Below are positions 1-7,617 of a stretch of DNA of 19,701 bases, one piece after another. The notes below the pieces were generated by a model. It was not told the origin of the DNA, did no database searches, and worked only from the letters and a program-made list of their open reading frames with translations. The position numbers and the translations under genes are program-made. Every line of letters starts with the position of its first letter. The first letter of the stretch is position 1. Source of the DNA: Candidatus Poribacteria bacterium (GTDB taxonomy: Bacteria; Abyssobacteria; SURF-5); contig JACRIR010000111.1 of NCBI GenBank assembly GCA_016215705.1, positions 1 to 19,701 on the forward strand. The letters run 5' to 3'.

Positions 1-1
1 C

Positions 2-682
2 TTAGTGTTTGCGCGCCACAATAAACATCTGTTTGCCGAAGATTCGATGAAGTATCGGGAGTTTGAGATAAGTCCACACGAAGACTTTACTTTTCGGATA
101 GCGACTCCGGAAAGTGTACGGCAGAAAACGGCCTTTCAGAATTTCGATCGCGAAGCCGCACGTGACAACGGCCTCGCGCATGCTTTCTTCGCTGAGCGCG
201 AGCTGGTGGTCGAAATAATCCCAGTATTCCATATATAGGTACTTGACATTGGGCTGCACGATGATGAGTTTGCCGCAGGGCACGAGCACCCGCCTGATTT
301 CATTCAGTGTGTCGATAATAGCCTGACGGCTGGGCAAGTGCTCAAAGAAGTTGGATGCGAAAACGACGTCTATGGATGAATCCGGCAGCGCCAGGGAGCT
401 TTCGGTCTCGGGCCGAATGACGACGACGCCCTCCGCCGCGAATTTCCCGGTGTCCGGGTTGATATCGACCGCATACTTCTTGCCGCAACGGACATTATTT
501 ATGAACTCGCAAGTGCCGGCTCCGAGGTCCAGGACGGAATCGGTCGGTCCAATAAATCTTTGGAGAAAGTCCTCGCAGATGACTCTCCACACTTTGTTCT
601 TCTGCTTCAGAGCTCGCTCGCTGAACCGTTCCCGGTATATCGCCACGAGGTTGCTCAAGGGCGACGGGTTTTCCTCCGTCAT
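2..682 (-). CDS. Class I SAM-dependent methyltransferase
   Basis: The 226-residue product has the Rossmann-type SAM fold. Motif I is VLDLGAGTCEF at about residues 50-60, the acidic strand is AVDIN (71-75), the motif after it is LPDSSIDVVFASNFFEHLPS (99-118), and RRVLVPCGKLIIVQPN follows (130-145). This is the Methyltransf_11/UbiE-like group; the methyl acceptor cannot be predicted. The ATG at 682 is preferred because GGAGAGG lies six bases upstream; a TTG five codons earlier would overlap the preceding gene. It is complete, with its TAA stop at the window edge. It is the last visible gene of the four-gene operon; more genes may follow. Confidence 0.9.
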   Translation of the reverse strand: MTEENPSPLSNLVAIYRERFSERALKQKNKVWRVICEDFLQRFIGPTDSVLDLGAGTCEFINNVRCGKKYAVDINPDTGKFAAEGVVVIRPETESSLALPDSSIDVVFASNFFEHLPSRQAIIDTLNEIRRVLVPCGKLIIVQPNVKYLYMEYWDYFDHQLALSEESMREAVVTCGFAIEILKGRFLPYTFRSRYPKSKVFVWTYLKLPILHRIFGKQMFIVARKH

Positions 683-683
683 G

Positions 684-1982
684 TCATGCCTCTCCAATCG
701 TATCGGCCAGCTTGTTGGCGAGCCCGATCATACCGCTGATTGTCCGGTCTGACGGATAGAGTTGCGTGGAATCTATAAGATAGAAACCCTTGACAGGCGC
801 CACTTGATCGGGCACTATCTGCGAGAAATTCGTTGTGCAAATGGCTTGCGCATATGGATCGCGGAAAACTCGCCAGTCCTGTATCCATCCCGGATTGAAG
901 TCCGGCGCAACTTGTCTGAGAGCTTTCGAATACTCCTGCATCAGGTCCGCATCCTTATACGAGTACCTTGCGCTCGAAGTGACAAGATAGAACGGAATGT
1001 ATGCGATCTTGCTGCCTCCAAGGTCAGGACGCGGATTCAGATTCGTGTATTCAATGATTCCGTTAAACGGGATGCGAGGGTCATTGATGTTCACCCAGAA
1101 ACTGTCGGTCAGCGGTTTGGCAAGCTTCAGTATCATACAGACCACGCCGATGAACTTGACCCGCGCCAAAGTGGCTCGATATTGAGCGCATTCCTTGGGA
1201 AGCAGCCGACATGCCAGTGGCAACGCCACCGTGGAAATCACGCCGTCAAAATCGATCATCTCTCCTCCGCACCTGATCCCCGCGACGGCGTCATCCTTCA
1301 CAACCACCGACGTGACCTGCGAGGAGGTCCTTATTTTCCCGCCCATTTGACGGATTCTTTCTGCGAGGGTGTCCACAAGCATCTTTGTGCCGCCCACGAG
1401 ATAACCAAGCTCTTCGCGCTGCAGGGATTTCTTCCTGGACTTCGCCACCCGGTGGATGCGATGCCACATCCATGAGGCGGCGACTTCACTCGCGTATTCA
1501 CCGAACTTGATTTGGAGGAGCGGCCTCCAGATTACGTCATACGCCTGCTTCCCGATGTGCCGCGTAAGCCATGTTTCAGCGGACTCGTTTTCAAGCGCCT
1601 GCCAATATGACAGCGACCTCGCATAGATGATGTTGAACCCGAAGCGGATTCTGCCAAGCAGGCTCACCGGTTTGAAAAAGAGGAGGTCCATCGGCGTGCC
1701 AAAGGGATAAAGCTTGCCGTTGTACAGGAAGCTCATCTTCGTTGCCCGCCAGAACAGTTTTTGGGCGAGCCCGACTTCACTGCAGAGGTCAACGAGTTCG
1801 TCGTCACCCAAACAGATGAAATGATAATACTTCTCGATGGAAGCGCCTCCAAAGTCGAACGAGGAAGCCAACCCGCCGAGTTCTTCGTCGCGCTCGAAGA
1901 CGGTCACCTTGTGTCCGCGTTTCAAGAGAAAATAGGCGGCGCTCAATCCGGAAACGCCGCCTCCCACTATCGCTGTGTTCAA
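684..1982 (-). CDS. FAD-dependent amine-oxidase-like oxidoreductase
   Basis: The protein has 432 residues and a dinucleotide-binding N-terminus (IVGGGVSGLSAAYFLLKRGH, glycines at 7-12, acidic E30 ending the second strand), followed by the GGLASS motif at 36-41. The C-terminal FAD motif is GFYLIDSTQLYPSDRTISG. This is the architecture of the flavin amine oxidase, protoporphyrinogen oxidase and phytoene desaturase superfamily. Automatic pipelines often call such proteins HemG-like, but no heme gene is nearby, so that name is not used. Related proteins often occur in polysaccharide or lipid clusters. The start is TTG with AGAAGGA seven bases upstream, 15 bases after the DUF362 gene. One base separates its TGA from the methyltransferase start. 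Confidence 0.88.
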   Translation of the reverse strand: MNTAIVGGGVSGLSAAYFLLKRGHKVTVFERDEELGGLASSFDFGGASIEKYYHFICLGDDELVDLCSEVGLAQKLFWRATKMSFLYNGKLYPFGTPMDLLFFKPVSLLGRIRFGFNIIYARSLSYWQALENESAETWLTRHIGKQAYDVIWRPLLQIKFGEYASEVAASWMWHRIHRVAKSRKKSLQREELGYLVGGTKMLVDTLAERIRQMGGKIRTSSQVTSVVVKDDAVAGIRCGGEMIDFDGVISTVALPLACRLLPKECAQYRATLARVKFIGVVCMILKLAKPLTDSFWVNINDPRIPFNGIIEYTNLNPRPDLGGSKIAYIPFYLVTSSARYSYKDADLMQEYSKALRQVAPDFNPGWIQDWRVFRDPYAQAICTTNFSQIVPDQVAPVKGFYLIDSTQLYPSDRTISGMIGLANKLADTIGEA

Positions 1983-1997
1983 GCGTTCATCCTTCTC

Positions 1998-3026
1998 TTA
2001 TCGCCACTGAGAGCCGTAGCGTGTGTTCTTCACTATATTGTCCCTGAGTCTCCTGCCGCGAACAAGATAGTACCATCCGTAGTACCATAATCTGGCGCCC
2101 CAACAGCAAAACGTGAAGATCGGCGTATCGAAGAACAACCATTTGAAGAAAGATTTTCTGAGAACGAGCTCAAGCCAGGAAACAAGGTTGTGGCGCGCCG
2201 GTTTGAAACGCAAGTTGAGGCTCAAGTCATCGTCGCCTACGACTTCAATCTGCTCGAGGCGGCCGAGCCCGAGACCGAGGTCATGGCAATTTTGAATGTG
2301 TCGAATCTGTGACGGCTCGAAACCGAGTATTTTCGCCACAACGGTGTCCAGCGCCACAAAGTCGCCGGACGCGAGCACCCTGTCCACCACTCTCGGCTCC
2401 CCGGACTTCGGGCTGTTGCCCTCGAGACCGACGGTGGCGTCCATGACTGCGAAACGCGGAGTCGCGGCCTTGTTGATGTCAGCCAGGGCAGCATCGAGCA
2501 CAAGGTGATAATTATGCCTGAGCTTGGGGAGACAGCCCCATTGATTCTTGATCGCTCCCGTGATAACCGTCTTGTTGTGCGTCTTGATAGTCGGGATGGT
2601 TATGAGTTCAGTTCTCAAGAGAATCTCGGGCACGCGTATTTCGCGAAAGGCCATGCCGTTCGGCATCGGAACGGTGCGAAACTCGCTTCTGCTCATATTC
2701 ACCCATTGCGCGCCGTAGCGCTCGCACACCTTGTCGATCCCAGTCTGCCTCAAGGCTTTTTCCACGTTGACCACGACCTGGTCCGACTCGACGACATATA
2801 TCTTTTTCACGTGGTCCTTGATGGCCCGGATCACGCCTTCAACGACCCAGGGACCGGTGACGGCGCCCGGCAGAAACAAATCCCACCCGAGATTCACCTT
2901 CAGCGACACTTCAGCCCCTTTGGAAATGAATTCGCGCCAACGCGCAAGTTCCATTGCCTTTCCGACGGCCTCCTGCACGCTGTCCTTCACACGCACAATG
3001 CTCACTGTCGCCTTGCTTGTCTTCAA
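1998..3026 (-). CDS. DUF362 domain protein with aromatic hydrophobic C-terminus
   Basis: DUF362 proteins are widespread and mostly of unknown function; some are fused to ferredoxin domains. This 342-residue protein has the family core, with SLKVNLGWDLFLPGAVTG near residues 41-58 and IKTHNKTVITGAIKNQWGCL near 147-166. It has no 4Fe-4S cysteine motif. The last part, about residues 281-323, is rich in W, F and Y (KWLFFD, FCCWGARLWYYGWYYLV) and is followed by basic residues, which suggests membrane contact. The start is TTG, one base after the GDPD-family stop; GTG at 3005 is an alternative start with AAGG upstream. Reaction and substrate are unknown. Confidence 0.85.
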   Translation of the reverse strand: MKTSKATVSIVRVKDSVQEAVGKAMELARWREFISKGAEVSLKVNLGWDLFLPGAVTGPWVVEGVIRAIKDHVKKIYVVESDQVVVNVEKALRQTGIDKVCERYGAQWVNMSRSEFRTVPMPNGMAFREIRVPEILLRTELITIPTIKTHNKTVITGAIKNQWGCLPKLRHNYHLVLDAALADINKAATPRFAVMDATVGLEGNSPKSGEPRVVDRVLASGDFVALDTVVAKILGFEPSQIRHIQNCHDLGLGLGRLEQIEVVGDDDLSLNLRFKPARHNLVSWLELVLRKSFFKWLFFDTPIFTFCCWGARLWYYGWYYLVRGRRLRDNIVKNTRYGSQWR

Positions 3027-3027
3027 A

Positions 3028-3798
3028 TCAAGGATTCTCCCGATGGGTCTTCAACGCCCCAAACATCTGCCTCGGATGATTCGTAATGACTACGGCGACA
3101 CCCGCGTCGAAAAGCCGTCTCGCGAGGGCGTTGTCGTCCACGGTCCACGTGTTTACAAACCAGTTCTTCTTGCGCGCTTTTTCGATCAATCCGGCAGTGA
3201 CCAGCGGATACCGCGGGTGCACGCCGTCTATCCCAAAGAAATGTGTCGCCCATGCCTTTCTGAGATGGATCGGCTGATCATCGGAGAAGAGCAGACCGAT
3301 CTTGAGGTCAGGGTCAAGCTTTGTGACGCGGTGGATCGAAAAGGGGTTAAAGGAAGAAAGGATTACCGACGATTGGAGGCTCATCTTTCCAACAAGGGCG
3401 ACCACCTTGCGCTCGAGTCCGTCATCACGAATCGATCTGCTTTTCAGCTCGATGTTGACTATCATCTTTCCGCTGAGCGTTTCCAGAACTTCTTCGAGCA
3501 AAGGGATCTTCTCTGCACGGAATCTCTCTCCACAGCGAATTCCCGCATCGAGCCGTTTCAGGTCGTCATATGACAAATCGGCGACATGACCCGATCCGCC
3601 GGGCAGCTTGTCGACCCTGTCATCATGAAACACGACAAGCTCGCCGGACTTGCATAGTCGGGCATCGAGCTCGACGCCGTCAAGTCCCAACTCGACGGCT
3701 TTCTGAAAGCTGGAAACGGTGTTTTCGGGCGTCTCATCCGGAACCCCCCTATGGCCGAAAATCAGGGGCTCTTGCCCGATTCTTTGCAACAGGTTCAC
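3028..3798 (-). CDS. Glycerophosphodiester phosphodiesterase family protein
   Basis: Members of this TIM-barrel family hydrolyse glycerophosphodiesters, or related lipid headgroup diesters, to an alcohol and glycerol 3-phosphate. The product has 256 residues without a signal peptide, which suggests a cytosolic enzyme. The catalytic set is visible: H16-R17-G18 (FGHRG), E25-N26, E43 and D45 (GVELDARL), H58-D59 (VFHDD) and E117 (NIELKS). The end has FVNTWTVDD and the typical VVITNHP strand. The start is GTG with AGAGG just before it. Its TGA stop is one base from the next gene. The closest role is uncertain: UgpQ-like turnover of phospholipid headgroups, or a different phosphodiester substrate set by the neighbouring genes. 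Confidence 0.92.
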   Translation of the reverse strand: MNLLQRIGQEPLIFGHRGVPDETPENTVSSFQKAVELGLDGVELDARLCKSGELVVFHDDRVDKLPGGSGHVADLSYDDLKRLDAGIRCGERFRAEKIPLLEEVLETLSGKMIVNIELKSRSIRDDGLERKVVALVGKMSLQSSVILSSFNPFSIHRVTKLDPDLKIGLLFSDDQPIHLRKAWATHFFGIDGVHPRYPLVTAGLIEKARKKNWFVNTWTVDDNALARRLFDAGVAVVITNHPRQMFGALKTHRENP

Positions 3799-3843
3799 GC
3801 GCCTCTACCCCCCCGAGCGGCACAGTCACAACCGATGAGATCG

Positions 3844-3862
3844 CCATCGCGAGGAGCGATGG
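3844..3862 (-). promoter_or_regulatory. Hairpin in the 5' UTR of the downstream operon
   Basis: A perfect 7-base stem, CCATCGC/GCGATGG, with a 5-base loop lies about 45 bases before the GTG start at 3798. It has no T-run and so is not a terminator. It could affect mRNA stability or translation of the first gene, but nothing in the sequence shows this. The rest of 3863-3960 shows no recognisable element. Confidence 0.3.
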
Positions 3863-3966
3863 ATATCAATGACCGCATTCTGAAACGGCGGTCGAGAATC
3901 ATTGCAGAAATTCACGATTTCGAACGTGAGCAGCGCAACGCATTCGATTTTCGGCAAGAGTGTTTT

Positions 3967-3996
3967 ATAATAGCATTCAGGCTTCTTATGCGTCAA
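3967..3996 (-). promoter_or_regulatory. Sigma70-type promoter for the downstream four-gene operon
   Basis: On the minus strand a TTGACG -35 box (3991-3996) and a TATTAT -10 box (3967-3972) are separated by 18 bases. Each box is one mismatch from consensus. Transcription would start near 3960 and give a 5' UTR of about 160 bases before the GTG at 3798. Position after a terminator and before a new operon supports it. On the plus strand TATAAT also occurs (3966-3971), but without a convincing -35 box. Confidence 0.6.
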
Positions 3997-4011
3997 GACA
4001 GTCAATAGATG

Positions 4012-4051
4012 CTTCCCTGGATTCTGAGCGAAGCTCAGAATAAGGGTGAAG
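4012..4051. repeat. REP-like palindrome
   Basis: A perfect inverted repeat, ATTCTGAGC-gaa-GCTCAGAAT, occupies 4021-4041. It is extended by CCCT/AGGG (4015-4018 and 4043-4046) and CTT/AAG with small bulges, giving an imperfect palindrome of about 40 bases. It lies between the ribosomal terminator and the promoter of the next operon and encodes nothing. The TTCTGAGCGAAGC core resembles short palindromic repeats that I associate with intergenic regions of environmental bacterial genomes. Only one copy is present here, so its repeat nature is inferred. Confidence 0.55.
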
Positions 4052-4120
4052 GGCCTAAAAAGACCGAGAGTGTAGCCGCTTCATTTGCCGAAGGGCCTGC
4101 CGGTGTTGCGCACCCAGACG

Positions 4121-4145
4121 AAAAAGCCCCGCGCTTGCGGGGCTT
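4121..4145 (-). terminator. Rho-independent terminator of the ribosomal cluster
   Basis: On the minus strand a perfect 9-base-pair stem (AAGCCCCGC/GCGGGGCTT, loop AAGC; stem arms 4124-4132 and 4137-4145) runs into a T5 tract. It starts 25 bases after the rplQ stop and is oriented to end the ribosomal transcript. The plus-strand side has no T-run, so it is one-directional. Confidence 0.93.
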
Positions 4146-4169
4146 CCGAAAACATATTTTCACTAAACC

Positions 4170-4523
4170 TCACGACACAAGTTCGATGATCGCCGTGGGC
4201 GCTCCGTCGCCGAGCCGTCGTTCGAGGTGTATTATGCGGGTGTATCCCCCATTGCGTTCGCTGAACTTCGGACCTACTTCGGAGAACAGCTTCTTGACCG
4301 CATCCTTATCTTTCAGGAGAGCGGCAGCCTGACGTCTGGCGCTGATGTCACTTTTCCGCCCGAGCGTGATGATTTTCTCCACGAAGGGCCTCAGCGCTTT
4401 GGTCTTGGCGACCGTCGTCGTGATGCGTCCGCTCTTTATGAGCGCAACCGCCATATTCGATAGCAGAGCCTCTCGGTGAGAACTGGTGCGGCCCAGCTTT
4501 CCTCTACTCTTTCTGTGCCTCAT
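4170..4523 (-). CDS. rplQ: 50S ribosomal protein L17
   Basis: L17 is a large-subunit protein close to the tunnel exit. The product has 117 residues (127 in E. coli; shorter forms are common). It begins MRHRKSRGKLGRTSSHREAL and continues with SNMAVALIKSGRITTTVAKT, the diagnostic block; the end has NGGYTRIIHLERRLGDGAP. It has an ATG start with GAGGAAGG about nine bases upstream. It is the last ribosomal gene and is followed after about 25 bases by an intrinsic terminator. Confidence 0.99.
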   Translation of the reverse strand: MRHRKSRGKLGRTSSHREALLSNMAVALIKSGRITTTVAKTKALRPFVEKIITLGRKSDISARRQAAALLKDKDAVKKLFSEVGPKFSERNGGYTRIIHLERRLGDGAPTAIIELVS

Positions 4524-4633
4524 GTGATCGAACCTTCCTCTATATGCCTTACAGTCTCAACAACACCGGGCTTCGCGAGAATACCTCTCTTCGAATCCGT
4601 CCGGCGATTCTGCAGCCACCTACGGGACAGATT

Positions 4634-5629
4634 CTACTCTTCCTCTTCTTTTGGAGCCGCTGTCTTGGGTTGATACCCGTCCAAGTTCATGCCGAACCGA
4701 AGGTTCATGCCATTGAGAACCACTTTTATTTCTTCGAGCGATTTCCTGCCGAAATTGCGATACTTGAGCATCTCAGCTTCTGATTTCTGGACGAGTTCGG
4801 ATAGTGTCTTGATGTTAGCGGACCGCAGGCAATTGGCCGCCCTCACGGAAAGCTCGAGCTCGTTAACGGTTTTATCGAGATATTTGCGGATTTCTTCGAG
4901 TTCCTCGGCCCGGGAGGCCGCTCCCCTTTCCTCGCCCGCCTCATGTTTAACGAATATGCTGAAGTGTGTTATCAACAACTTTGCGGAAGCCGCCAGCGCG
5001 TCTTCGGGCATGATGCCCCCGTTTGTCCATATTTCCAGTATAAGCCTGTCATAATCGGTTGTCTGTCCGACGCGCGCATTCTCTACGGCGATATTCACCT
5101 TTTCCACGGGCGAAAAAATCGAATCAACAGATATGGTACCCACCGGCTGGCTGTCATTCTTGTTCTGCTCGGCCGGCACATAGCCCCGGCCCCGGCCTAT
5201 AGACAAATCCATGACGAGCTTGGCGCCCTCATTGAGTGTAAGGATATGCTGATCGGGATTGAGTATCTCGATGTCCTCGTCCACGGCAAGGCCCGCGGCG
5301 GAAATCGTTTTCTTTCCTGAAGCCGTGATTTGAATACCCTTTGTTTCTGCCGCGCCATGCATTTTGAGCCTTACGGACTTCAAGTTGAGCACGATGTCGG
5401 TAACGTCTTCAACCACGCCCGGGATGGAAGCAAATTCGTGCTGCACTCCTTCGATGCGAACCGAGGTGATAGCGGCTCCATCGAGGGATGACACGAGCAC
5501 GCGTCTGAGCGAGTTGCCAACGGTGACGCCGAAACCACGCTCAAGAGGCTCTACTACGAACCTCCCATAAGTTTCGGTTGAAACGTCCTCGTCTTTTTCC
5601 CATTTGGGCATTTCGAGAGTTCTATTCAT
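4634..5629 (-). CDS. rpoA: DNA-directed RNA polymerase alpha subunit
   Basis: The alpha subunit dimer starts assembly of RNA polymerase and its C-terminal domain binds UP elements and activators. The chosen ATG gives 331 residues (329 in E. coli). The N-terminal domain has GFGVTVGNSLRRVLVSSLDG near residues 32-51. The C-terminal domain has LELSVRAANCLRSANI, which keeps the arginine that contacts DNA, and NFGRKSLEEIKVVL. An in-frame TTG six codons earlier (5647) is possible but has no better binding site. An acidic EEEE tail ends the protein. It follows rpsD by 65 bases; 110 bases separate it from rplQ. Confidence 0.98.
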   Translation of the reverse strand: MNRTLEMPKWEKDEDVSTETYGRFVVEPLERGFGVTVGNSLRRVLVSSLDGAAITSVRIEGVQHEFASIPGVVEDVTDIVLNLKSVRLKMHGAAETKGIQITASGKKTISAAGLAVDEDIEILNPDQHILTLNEGAKLVMDLSIGRGRGYVPAEQNKNDSQPVGTISVDSIFSPVEKVNIAVENARVGQTTDYDRLILEIWTNGGIMPEDALAASAKLLITHFSIFVKHEAGEERGAASRAEELEEIRKYLDKTVNELELSVRAANCLRSANIKTLSELVQKSEAEMLKYRNFGRKSLEEIKVVLNGMNLRFGMNLDGYQPKTAAPKEEEE

Positions 5630-5694
5630 ACGCGTTTGTGCCCCCAAATAGTTTAAACTTGTTCGCGGCGCCCATTCATTTGTAACGGTTCGTG

Positions 5695-6321
5695 TCAGCG
5701 AGAATAAAGTTCAATGACCATTTTCTCTTGCACCGGCAACGCGGCCTCTTCTCTCGTCGGCGGACGCAGCAATTTTCCGCTCATTTTTTCCGGGTCGATT
5801 GCAACCCATGGCGGCAATCCTCGTTGCGTAGCGGCCTCAAGATTTGCATGAATAGCGCGCATTTGTCGGCTTTTCTCCCTGACGGAAATCACGTCCTCGG
5901 GTTTGACCTGGCAGGACGGCAGATTGACCTTCTTGTCATTCACGCTGAAGTGCGCGTGCGAAACAAACTGACGAGCCTGAGCGCGTGACGATGCGAATCC
6001 CATGCGGTAGACAACATTGTCCAACCGCCCCTCCAGCAATTGAATGAGTTTCTCCCCGGTCACCATGGGGCTTTTCGAGGCAAGCAGGAAGTAGTTCCGG
6101 AATTGGCGCTCGAGCAGGCCGTAAACACGTTTCATCTTCTGCTTCTCTCGGAGCTGAACGCCGTAGTCGGAGTGCTTCACCCTCTGCTTGCCGTGCATTC
6201 CAGGCGGGTAATTCTTTTTCTTGACACCGCACTTGGCGCTAAGGCATCTCTCACCTTTCAGGAAAAGCTCAACGCCTTCGCGTCTGCACAGTTTACAAAC
6301 CGGTCCGATATAACGAGCCAT
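5695..6321 (-). CDS. rpsD: 30S ribosomal protein S4, zinc-binding form
   Basis: S4 starts assembly of the small subunit, shapes the mRNA entry channel and in some bacteria represses the alpha operon. The product has 208 residues. The N-terminus has a four-cysteine site, C9, C12, C26 and C31, so this is the zinc form. The S4 RNA-binding domain appears as RLDNVVYRMGFASSRAQARQ followed by FVSHAHFSVNDKKVNLPS, about residues 98-135. Position between rpsK and rpoA matches proteobacteria and several other phyla, and differs from Bacillus, where rpsD is elsewhere. Confidence 0.99.
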   Translation of the reverse strand: MARYIGPVCKLCRREGVELFLKGERCLSAKCGVKKKNYPPGMHGKQRVKHSDYGVQLREKQKMKRVYGLLERQFRNYFLLASKSPMVTGEKLIQLLEGRLDNVVYRMGFASSRAQARQFVSHAHFSVNDKKVNLPSCQVKPEDVISVREKSRQMRAIHANLEAATQRGLPPWVAIDPEKMSGKLLRPPTREEAALPVQEKMVIELYSR

Positions 6322-6342
6322 CTGTTTCTCCTGACTAACCCA

Positions 6343-6753
6343 CTACACGCGGCGCCTTTTGGGCGGCCGGCATCCGTTGTGTGGAATGGGAGTCACGTCC
6401 TTTATCATATTTATCTGAAGCCCGGCAGCCTGAAGCGAACGGATGGCCGACTCGCGACCGGCGCCAGGGCCCTTCACATAAACCTTTACCTCTTTCAGGC
6501 CGGCGTCCAGCGCTTTCTGCGCGGCTGAATTGCCGGCGAGTTGGGCGGCGAATGGAGTGCTCTTGCGCGAGCCTTTGAATCCCACCGTGCCGGCGCTCGC
6601 CCATGAAACGACGTTCCCAGTCGGGTCTGTAATCGTAACGATGGTGTTATTGAAGGTCGCCTGAATGTGGGCGACTCCGCTGGATACGCCGGGTCCAAGC
6701 TTCTTTTTCTTCGGCTTAGTAACTTCCTTCGACGTAGTCTTGGGCTTGGCCAC
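6343..6753 (-). CDS. rpsK: 30S ribosomal protein S11
   Basis: S11 forms part of the platform and contacts mRNA in the E-site region. The product has 136 residues (129 in E. coli), the extra length being a lysine-rich N-terminus ([20 protein letters not shown]). The conserved core is [20 protein letters not shown] near residues 29-48 and the C-terminal [16 protein letters not shown]. The start is GTG, with GGAGGAC eight bases upstream. It lies 22 bases after rpsM and 21 before rpsD. Confidence 0.99.
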   Translation of the reverse strand: MAKPKTTSKEVTKPKKKKLGPGVSSGVAHIQATFNNTIVTITDPTGNVVSWASAGTVGFKGSRKSTPFAAQLAGNSAAQKALDAGLKEVKVYVKGPGAGRESAIRSLQAAGLQINMIKDVTPIPHNGCRPPKRRRV

Positions 6754-6775
6754 TGATTAAGTCCTCCGATAGTTT

Positions 6776-7147
6776 TTATTTCGCTTTGCCCGGACGCTGC
6801 TGCCTGCGGGGCCCTTTTCGCGTGCGCGCGTTTGTGTGGGTTCTTTGCCCGCGCACGGGCAGCCCTTTCCGATGTCGCAACCCTCTGTACGTCCCGATAT
6901 CCATCAGGCGCTTTATGTTCGTGGCGACCTCTCGGCGCAGGTCACCCTCTATCTGGTAATCACGCGAGATGGTCGTGGTTATCCTGCGCAACTCATCATC
7001 GCTCAGGTCCTTGACCCTCTTGCCGGGGTCAATGCCGGCGGCATGGAGAATCTTGTTTGCCCTGGTTCGGCCGACGCCGAATATGTAGGTCAAACCGATC
7101 TCAACCCTTTTTTCCCTGGGCAGGTCAACGCCCAATATTCTGGCCAA
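6776..7147 (-). CDS. rpsM: 30S ribosomal protein S13
   Basis: S13 is a head protein that contacts P-site tRNA and bridges to the large subunit. The product has 123 residues (118 in E. coli). It starts [20 protein letters not shown], has the helix-hairpin-helix stretch [19 protein letters not shown], and the basic tail [20 protein letters not shown]. The start codon is TTG; GGAGGTG lies ten bases upstream, and no in-frame ATG exists nearby. It begins the alpha part of the cluster. Confidence 0.99.
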   Translation of the reverse strand: MARILGVDLPREKRVEIGLTYIFGVGRTRANKILHAAGIDPGKRVKDLSDDELRRITTTISRDYQIEGDLRREVATNIKRLMDIGTYRGLRHRKGLPVRGQRTHTNARTRKGPRRQQRPGKAK

Positions 7148-7195
7148 TTGTTATGAACACCTCCCCGCCTCGGCGGTCGGCAGAGCCCGTGAGAG

Positions 7196-7309
7196 CTAGC
7201 CTTGCCGTTGTTTGTGTTTAGGGTTAGAACAAATGATTCTCACGACGCCCTTGCGCCTGACAATCTTGCACTTCTCGCAAATCTTCTTTACCGAAGTTCG
7301 TACTTTCAT
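7196..7309 (-). CDS. rpmJ: 50S ribosomal protein L36, zinc-binding form
   Basis: L36 is the smallest large-subunit protein and fits into a late-assembling 23S rRNA site. The ORF is only 37 codons plus a TAG stop. The protein starts [20 protein letters not shown] and ends PKHKQRQG. The zinc ligands C11, C14, C27 and H32 are all present, so it is the zinc-binding form. The Shine-Dalgarno sequence is weak and distant (AGGAAAG). Position between infA and rpsM is canonical. The identification is secure despite the small size. Confidence 0.98.
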   Translation of the reverse strand: MKVRTSVKKICEKCKIVRRKGVVRIICSNPKHKQRQG

Positions 7310-7334
7310 CGTCTGCGTTCGCTTTCCTGGCGGC

Positions 7335-7553
7335 TCACTTGTATCGATACACTATGCGTCCTCGAGTCAGATCATAGGGCGAAAGTTCGACTTTGACCGT
7401 GTCACCGGGCAGAATTCTGATGAAGTGCATCCGCATCTTGCCGGATATGTGCGCAAGAATACGATGGCCGTTCTTGAGTTCCACGCGGAACATCGCATTC
7501 GGCAGAGGCTCGATGACCGTGCCTTCAACCTCGATCGCTTCTTCTTTCGCCAT
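7335..7553 (-). CDS. infA: Translation initiation factor IF-1
   Basis: IF-1 is an OB-fold factor that occupies the A site during initiation. The product has exactly the standard 72 residues. It starts [20 protein letters not shown], and continues with [20 protein letters not shown] and the conserved [15 protein letters not shown] end. It has an ATG start, 64 bases after map, and rpmJ follows after 25 bases. The infA-rpmJ-rpsM order is highly conserved. Confidence 0.99.
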   Translation of the reverse strand: MAKEEAIEVEGTVIEPLPNAMFRVELKNGHRILAHISGKMRMHFIRILPGDTVKVELSPYDLTRGRIVYRYK

Positions 7554-7617
7554 AACGAAATCCGTCCTTCATGCTACAACTCTGAAAGACGCCCTTTGCC
7601 GCTCACCTGGCGCGTCT

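Noticed and set aside
684-1982. Calling the FAD protein protoporphyrinogen oxidase (HemG/HemY)
   Set aside because: Only the general superfamily fold is supported; no heme biosynthesis neighbour exists and the context points to lipid or glycan chemistry.
3859-4008. Plus-strand ORF of 49 codons (MDINDRILKRRSR...) with GAGGAG just before its ATG
   Set aside because: The binding site is only two bases from the ATG, the ORF runs antisense through the likely promoter of the minus-strand operon, and no family is recognised. It is kept only as a very weak candidate.
4048-4098. Direct repeat GAAGGGCCT at 4048-4056 and 4090-4098
   Set aside because: Nine bases in a GC-rich intergenic stretch can recur by chance; there is no third copy or periodicity, so it is neither a CRISPR nor an operator array.
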